NCBI GenBank assembly: GCA_001655205.1
Contig: LPNZ01008364.1
Location: forward strand, 1 to 22,061
Length of the DNA stretch: 22,061 nt
Source: Lenisia limosa
Taxonomy: Eukaryota; Breviatea
Direction: 5' to 3'
The notes under the pieces were generated by a model. That model did not search any database. It was not told the DNA's origin and saw nothing but the letters and a program-made list of their open reading frames with translations. Position numbers and translations under genes: made by a program. This document shows, one piece after another, positions 10,301 through 19,300 of the stretch (positions are counted from its first letter, which is position 1; the number at the start of each line of letters is the position of its first letter).

Positions 10301-13300
10301 GTTTCTTCCAGCTTTCCAGTTGTCGTTCCCCTCATTGTTTGCTCATTGTAGCATTGCAAGCAGCCGCTGAGCAGCCGTGTTAACCATAACCAGCTAACCA
10401 GCCTTCATGATTACTATTTCCAAAATTACAATTGAATGAATGTTATATATTGTGATAGTACCGGTTAAATCGTTTTTGACACAATTTGAATAACAAGATG
10501 CAATTTTGGGTTTTTCTTCACCTATTATCCTATGACATTATCAATCATTTTCCAATATCATAGAGGCGGTGTTTGGTGTGTTGCGGTGTATGTTTTCTCC
10601 TTGGGAGACAGTTGAGGAGAAGAGTATTCTGAAAACAAACAAGAAGAAAAAGAAGAAAAAAACTGAATATAAAAAATCTCCCTCACCGGGAATCGAACCC
10701 GGGGTGGCTGGGGGCTTTGTTCCGAAGAACTTGAAAGCCAACAGTGTTACCGACTACACTATAAGGGAACACATTTACTTAGGAAAAGAATTCATTTCCG
10801 TTAGTGAACCAATTTTTGAAAACTTCCGTATTTTTTACGGGCACAAAAAGTTGTAGCATCTACACATTAACCCTTTCCCTCGATCTCTACAGGCCAATAC
10901 TGGGCAAAATAGTATTAGAAAACAATACACAGGCTCAGATATTCAAGTAGCGGAAAGTGCACCTGCGCCACCTGTACCGATACAAGGGAGCTTGTTGCCA
11001 AGTGGCCCCAAGCAGCCGACACCACCCCCGGCTGCCCCAGAGGCATCTGCCGATGCAAGGTTTGCGCAGCCCTCTCCGCAGCCAAACCAAGAGGTCCCCC
11101 CCCCCCNNNNNNNNNNNNNNNNNNNNNNNNNNNNNNNNNNNNNNNNNNNNNNNNNNNNNNNNNNNNNNNNNNNNNNNNNNNNNNNNNNNNNNNNNNNNNN
11201 NNNNNNNNNNTAGCCCTCAAAAATGAATGGGTACTACAATACTGAATATGGCCACTAATCCTCTGTAGATAACCCGATATTGATAAACATCCCTCGAATA
11301 ATATAATTGGATGTACAAATGCCTGGCTGGGGGAGATACGCTCAGACTAAGGAAAACAGCAAAAGAACCAGACTCTCCCCTGAAAACTCCCCCTCACTCC
11401 ACAAGGCACCCAAGCAGCCCTCGCCACTGGACAGCAAACAAACATTTAAGCCTTTATCTTCAAGAACAAAGTTCTTTGTACCCCGTTGGCCTCCGCCACT
11501 GCCACCATTGCAAGTGCTCCCTGTACCGAATCTGCTGCTATCGTGGCAAAGCACCCAGCACTGGCATTCCAGCTCATGGGCTGCCTGCAGCGGTTGCACG
11601 TTAAACACGTGCAAGGCAGCAGGACCCACCCGCGGACGCAATGCCCCTCGTGGCTGCCGTAGCCACCCCTATGCAAGGAAGTAGGGAGTCTCGTAATGAT
11701 ATATTCCCCTTCAATTCCCCCCGTATTTTGAACTCACAGGAAAAATTGCCTTCCAATACTCACGACCCTCCAAACACACGTGGGAAATAATGTACAGATA
11801 TGTGGCTNNNNNNNNNNNNNNNNNNNNNNNNNNNNNNNNNNNNNNNNNNNNNNNNNNNNNNNNNNNNNNNNNNNNNNNNNNNNNNNNNNNNNNNNNNNNN
11901 NNNNNNCTATTAAGTAAAATAAAAAAAGGAGGGAAAATAATTAAAGAGTATTAAACAGAAGTAAAGAAGTGACAATAATTATTATAAGAGAAAAAAAAAA
12001 CTCGGAGGGTAAATTGTGTTAATTAAAAATCTATCCCCAAACAGGTCGTATTCATGACGAAGCGATTGGAAAAGTTCATTGGCTTCAATTTTGACTTCTA
12101 AGGACATATTTAAATGGATTTCATTTAGCATAACAATAACCAAACGTAAAGATCACCTAATACTCTATCTTCCCTACCTGGGACGGGATGGGACTTCAAA
12201 ATTGTTTCAATGAGGCTTGGCTTACGATTGCTTCTTGAGACAGACGGTTCAAAACACCAAAGGGTGTTTTCATAGAGTTTGAGCACTGAACTGTTGTTAT
12301 ACAAGCACAGATTTTTCACAATAAATACAGATAACTATAAGATTTTATTCACTGTGCCCCAAATAATCCGAATTTAGGGACACGTCAAATCTTGGACCTT
12401 CAACATAAATGAATCTCTACAACATTATCGGGAGCCATTGTGAAGGATGTTCCATTTCAACAATTACCTTGTAGAGTGTCATAATCCAAGACACCAACAC
12501 CCCTCCCCACCAGCTGCTGCCCGACAAGTCAGGCATTTTGAACATTTGTTTTCTTCTGAGCGACGACACTGGGTTCGCAGAAGTTGCTGGTATGTGAGAG
12601 TTGCTTCTTTTTTATGGTGCGTCACTTTTGGTTCTAAAAGACAGAAATCTCAGTAATAAGGCTAGACCTTGGTTACAGTAAGTTCATAAATTTGTCCATC
12701 ATCAACGACAACATATTATGTCTTTTGAGTCGACATGATGAAAAATAGTCATATTGGGTGCGACTTGTCAACCATATGAGTCCAGTTCACAAATAAAAAT
12801 GACCCAAAAAAGTGAGATGATTTGTTGTTACTACATCACATCTGATATAGTATATATACTACACATGTAAGTATTAATGTATAAAACAAGACAAAGATGA
12901 AAACTAGAGCGTCACTTTTGTTTTTCTAAACAGGAATAAAGTCTCTATGGAAAAGGTTAGACCTTTTCTCGGCCAGTGTATAGTTTTAACAGACCTCGTG
13001 GGGTGAAAGGTCTTTGGTGAGGCTCAAAATGATACGGCAGCACAAGTCCCGAAGCACAACGATTGCATTACTTACAGTAGCCAGTGCTAATGTAAGTCCT
13101 AAGGGTGAGGTTAATCAATGGAGATTGACATATATTTTAAATTCGTTACTACTGGCGAAACGAACCGTATGTACAGAACAATCCAAAAACCAAAAAGTCC
13201 ACATCATCATTAAGAAAATGAACTCACAATATATAACCCCAGTTCACCTTTTTCGGATATAATCTTGGCTCCACTAGAGAAGAGCCCTCTAGACAATAAA

Positions 13301-16300
13301 ATAATAGAATATACGAAATGTGAGGCCTGATGAATACATAATTTTGTTCAAAGAGTACACGGAACTCATTAAAATCGTTAATCTACGATTTTACATTAAT
13401 CGAATGCATGAAGCGATTATTTAACCCACTTAATCAATTATTTATTCCACAAGCGCTTATTTATCTTACATGAAGCGATCGTTAGGACGCGATAGTGCCA
13501 TGTCTTGAACGTAATTTCTCCACACGTCGTCATCAAGGCCATACTGCCAACTTGCAAAGGAGTTCACGTCCAAAACGTCCTGTAGCGGATGACAACCAAC
13601 AAGCAATACACTACCCTCAGAGAAATAACATTAATGTTTCAAATGATCCAAAAATGATCACGATAGTATATGCATATAGTATAATGAATTTTTTTTTACA
13701 TGGTAAGATATACTGTAATGCGTATCAAGATGCACAAAGAGTCAAACCAATGTGGATACGAGAAACCAAGGAATTTAGCATACAGAAAGACGGTCATTTG
13801 CCTGTTCCTCTGCTGCGGTTGCCTATGCGATGAAAGAGAGAAAAGAAACGGAAAATTTTCAAGCGTCTATCAAATTGAATATGCACTACGATACTTGACT
13901 GTATATTGCTTATTCAAGCAAAAAAAAAAAAGAGAATGGGTTGCTCGTAAGTTTCACTTCGATTCGAAAATAGACTGAGTTTCTTGATGAATATCAATAT
14001 TTATTTTTTTGGTCTTCAAACCAGAATGAAACTCTGCTGAAATATACAGTTTTTTTAAAGTTCCCCCCAGTTCTCAAAAAAATACTTAAAATAACCACTC
14101 TGAACCCACCAGCAAGTCAAGCTCTTCATTGGTAGAGAGACCGAGGAGATCACCTGGGGGAGTAAAATTGGAAACTTTATGAAACAAAAAAGCCCAAATC
14201 AACTCNNNNNNNNNNNNNNNNNNNNNNNNNNNNNNNNNNNNATTTTATAGAACTTTAGTAAAACTCACTAAGCAGTTTATTGAAGAATATCCACTAAATA
14301 AATATGAAAGTACGTGTACTATATTGCGAGAGGAACTAATATCTAAAAGGGGAAAAGAAGATATTGCTAATAATTCGTAATTGGAAACAGCAAAGTTAAG
14401 GTGGTACTATAGTGTAAGAGTGTTAATCATCCAGTCATGCATTGCGCTCGCGCCACACCCGTGTACCCTCCAGTCCCCTGGTTACCCGGATTGAAGTCTA
14501 GTTCTTGTTTGTATTCTTCGGGTTATGATTCATCTTTATTCCTGATTCTGTTTGATTGCAATGCCTTCTTCCAAGTCTTCCAAACATCATCACAAAAACT
14601 GACATTATTAAGACAAATACGACAAAGGCGCTGGTCGATCCAAGTCCGTCGAACCGCCTAAACCTCATCAGTCTGTTCAACCACTAGTCAGCGATGGGGC
14701 TTGCTGTTCAACTACCAGTCAGCAATGGGGCTTGTTGTTCAACTACCAGTCAGCAATGGGGCTTGTTGTTCAACTACCAGTCAGCAATGGGGCTTGCTGT
14801 TCAACTAATAGTCAGCAATGGGGCTTGTTGTTCAACTACTAGTCAGCAATGGGGCTTGTTGTTTTGCTTTCTGTGCTCTGTTCTAACAGTTATACATTCA
14901 ATATTTCCCATAAAGTTGAAACGTATTTTAAATATCAAGATTACTAACCTTCATTGGCTGCAAACGTATATTATTGGGTGTTCATATCTTCTTCCACCAT
15001 CTTCCTCATATTCACTCACTTTCCAAGACAGCAGCATTTGAGACACGCAGTAAGAGAATGTGGAAACACGCCACTCATTTTCTCCCCTGTGCTCCAATTT
15101 GGTGTAAGTGGGTTTTGTCTCATGATGTCTCCGTTGCTTCACATTCTTCGGTGATTCATAATAGCTCGATTCCAACTCAATGGTAAAGACCCTAAGTCAA
15201 CTTGGCCTTTCCAAGGAACAACAGACCACCCTTCGTGCCACTTTACCCGAAATCTGATAATATTCTCTTCGACATGTCCAGAGTCCTTCTTCTGGACAAC
15301 AATGTCTGTGTTTTTTAGTAACTACTTTGTGAGGAACGCAATCCCTTGTAAGTTGATGTGTTTTATACAACAACTCGAGTTTCTGACAAGCTGGTTTCTT
15401 CGTCAAACCAATTTAAAGGCAGAATGAATGCGGCTGCCAAGCTGCCGTGGATTCGGTCGCTACTGACTATTTCTTCTCTGCTGGAGAGGAACGAAGTTCT
15501 GTTCCCTGGTATGTCAGGGGGGGAAATGTGTGTCACTTGAGCATTTTTGAATGCGGAAGTCTATGAAACAATATCTCCACTTTCATACTATAATGCTATT
15601 GCATGCATATGTTGCTGTTACAATGATAATAGACAATAGTATATTTTAACTCATAATCACGTGACATGGTTAGGGTTGAGTCACAACGTTGAACGAAACG
15701 TTAAACGAAGATTTTCCCGAGTGTATCAGAGTATCATTGATAATTATCGGTCAATATCACAGGAGTAGACATGAGGTATCATATTACTGTGTGGAAAATG
15801 ACAGTTCAGACTTGACAAACCGCCATGTATGTACCGTCAAAGAAAACTCCGCCATCATTTGCACCGTGCCCATCTTTGCCGGCTGGTATAAGACTGCCAG
15901 AGGATGGGATTTCAAGGAAGAAAACGCCAAAGGTACTACCAATGTTCAGCACTTTGCCGAGTTTGTGATCAACAGACTTCTCGGTGGTAACCAGCCTTTC
16001 CCTCCTCACCCAGGCCATTGCCGAAACCAACGCCAACTTTTCCGGTAATGACACCGACCTCTCTCCTGCTGAGAAAGAACTTATCGAGCTGTGTTTGCCT
16101 CACCCTGGAGACTACATCCGAAACGTCATCGCCGCAACTGAAAGCCGACGTCTTCGACAGGCTGAGCGCTCTCAGTCCTAACGTTACTCAAGACGTAGTG
16201 CTACAGCTTGGGAGATATCCCCATTCAACTCAGTCCAAGATCGCCTACCGCCTAGTTTATGTTGTGTAGCACACTGATCTTGTTGCGATGTAGGAATTGT

Positions 16301-19300
16301 TTTCATGTTACATGGCAACATGGTTTATTCGGGTTGTGTCATGTCGTTGATATGTCCCACCTCACAAAGTTTCAGAATAATTCAAGGAATGAAGGGAGAT
16401 AATAGAGAGATATAACAGTTTTAAAAATACAAAAGCAAAAACAAATGCTAAACAAATATTTCATCTGGGCATCCTTTTCTAGACAGACTCTTAAGATTGA
16501 ACAAAAGCACAAGGCCCTTCCTTTACCTTGGCCGAGAGCAGTGTAGAGAGGCACCGGGTTGTCGAGTACTTGTTGGGCTGTTTGGGGGGACCTACTGGGG
16601 TGAAGGACACATTGACTTCAGCGTAAACAGAGTTGTCAGGGAATAGCGGAATCGATAAAACTAGTGTGCCAAATTCCACAATTAAATATCTCAATATATT
16701 CAAATTGCATTTTACTACAACAAAGAACAACGATTGAATTCAAGCACTCAATTTGGCTTTTCAAAACGGATTGATAACAGTATAATATTCACCCCTCCAA
16801 TCAGTCGCTTTACAACTCTGTACATACAAATTTCTACGTCAACAATACGAGTGAAATCACATTCCAAAAAAACTCTTTTTGTTGATAGTAACCCCTTGGG
16901 CTTCATTTCGGTTCGAAAAAAAGGAATTTCTCGAATAATCCTCGAAAACTATCGATGTTTTCCCGAACCGAAGAAGCCGTAGTAACCTCGAAATACCTAA
17001 ACGATGGGTGGGCGAGAAGGAACTTTGCGCTTCGAGGGGCGACTGAGAGGGCCGATTCAAGCCGGACTTGAGACGAGGAAAAGGATTTCTGCCGAATGAG
17101 TGGGTTAAGGACACAATCACACTTGAAACAGTAAACCAGATTCACCAAGTAGACATGAGGAACAACTGAGAAAGGAGCAGACTGAACAAACACTCTTCAG
17201 ATCATGATAGGAAATAATATACATATCCATTGGCATATGAATATGTTCTATCAAAGGTGAAACTACATGATGTAACAATCTTGTACCCCCCACATTGGCC
17301 TCCATCAGAATGGAGTCTCGAATAGCCTTAACTGCGTCTGACATATCAACCCCATCGTCCCGGCTGAATGGTGAAATATTCGGTTGAAGAAGCATGTGTT
17401 CGTGAAGTCCTCCTGTTTCTGTCGTTTTCTGTGGGAGTTTTCTTTGTGTACAATTCCTAGTTTCAATAGGGACTATTAACTGCAAAAACAAAAACAAAAG
17501 CTGTATTCAAGGTTGTTGCTTAGAATTTTGATAACAAGACATAGGATAGAAAGGAAGCCTCAGTAAATCCTTTTAGTGCACCAGCTAATTAAAAGTATCA
17601 CTCCGTCCCCAATCAAGATAAAAATGTGATCTTACGGTTGGACTTGGATTCCCTTCTGTTGGCAGAGGCTCAACGCCTCGCTCAGGTTACTGAGGATATG
17701 CAGTCTCTGGAAGTTGTCCAAACGCGCAAGCTGTTCGTGGGACTTTGCAAGGTCAAGACCTGGACAGGGAATGAAAAACAGTTTTAAATGCAACAGTATG
17801 TTTTTCAACAATTGCGTTTTGGGGAAGAGATTAACACTCCACAATCGCACTATTCCCATCATTTAGAAGATTAACAATTCTGATGGCTGAATAAAGAGAG
17901 TATCTCATCTTGACGGGTTGTATTCTTGTTTATCAGTCACTATACATAATTTTCATCATATAATACTCCGCCTCACATTTTCTGTACTGTTTGACTGCAG
18001 CCTCTGGGTCCGCCATAATCAGCAGGATAGCAGCGTGAGCGTTTCCGTTCATCACTGCGAGTCGCAAGGACTCCTCAGCCTCTGTCTAGAAGGGTTGAGT
18101 CTTATGGGGGAAAGGAAAAGCGATAAGAAAATTTGTAGATGGCTGACGAACGGACAAACCACGTGCTCTGAAATACACACCCCACCTTAGCTCTGTTAAT
18201 GTAGACTGCCAAAAGCTGGTCCTGCGTCATGGGCTCCTTTGTCATTGAGGCCATTCGCTTGTCACTCACTGGGGGGGGGGGGGNNNNNNNNNNNNNNNNN
18301 NNNNNNNNNNNNNNNNNNNNNNNNNNNNNNNNNNNNNNNNNNNNNNNNNNNNNNNNNNNNNNNNNNNCATAACACAAATAAACTGTTCAAACCTTGAGCA
18401 TGGCAACACGCTTGTCTCAGCTTCTTCAGTGGCTCAATCAGGCTTTTGGCCTGTTGGCTGTAGAGGTTCATAGGCAGCGCCCAGAAATCTGGAGGACAGT
18501 GTGAAGGACATGAATCATAAAATAAACACAACAAACAATTTTTCTAATTATTTGCATTAAATTGCTCTGATTGATGACAGTATTATATGAGGTTCGACTT
18601 TGGAAACAATCTACTCAAGATCAAGATCAACAATCGAAAGAGAATAACCTGCCATACACCCATCGCGAATGGAATTTCCACCCCATCTTTCTGACCCCCC
18701 TCCCATCCCAGATACCCTTAGGCTTAGCTTTCTCTTGAACTTCAGCCTTCTTGCCAGCATCGGAGTAACCAATCCATTTGTCTGCCGACTTGTTGACCCT
18801 GTCATTGAGGGACTCGACTTCGAGTTTATGGTCAATCTGGGCAACAAGATGCTGGGCCCTCTGCGGGGTAAAACGGAATTTGAGTGAAGATGAGTGTAAA
18901 ACGAGGATATCAAAAGTATTGTTTATATTTGTATAAGCGACCTTATCTGATACGAAGGAAGGGCATAATAGCATGGATGTAATACGCCTCCCCTGTACCT
19001 CCTTGGGGAGAAGGTTCGGAAGTTTGGGCGTTTCTTCAGTGGGTGTTTGCTGTTCGGATATAACCGGACGTAATGGCACCTCTCCAATGCCAGGGATGAA
19101 ACGAGTAGGCATCTAAGAGTGGGTTATAAGTTCAACTGTAAATGTTATACTAAAATATGCGGGTATGCATTCATCCCTTTCCCACGCTTCATATGAAACA
19201 AAGCTGGATTGTTCTTGATGCATGAACAGTCCGCCCACTTGGTTTGGTTTTAGTAGGGATTTGGCAGATGCAGAGGACGGCGGTAATGAAGGCGGTAATG

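Noticed and set aside
10569-10856. Plus-strand ORF of 95 codons at 10569
   Set aside because: It is antisense to the tRNA-Glu gene and a poly-A/purine tract.
13495-13833. Plus-strand ORF of 112 codons starting at 13495
   Set aside because: The first part is the antisense of the SHPRH exon 13470-13579, which has matching phase and good splice sites; the rest lacks coding character.
15977-16010. A 27- to 34-nt intron to explain the frame change near 15980
   Set aside because: No GT/AG pair there gives the required phase; a frameshift or error is more likely.
18627-19112. Single minus-strand ORF of 161 codons as one gene
   Set aside because: It is two SHPRH exons (18999-19112, 18716-18860) joined by an intron that happens to stay open; GT/AG borders and phase fit the spliced version.
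19113-19150. A 38-nt intron (GTATAA...TTAG) ending the insertion exon
   Set aside because: Its phase (1) does not match the next exon, which must be read in phase 0; donor GTGGGC at 19238 fits.
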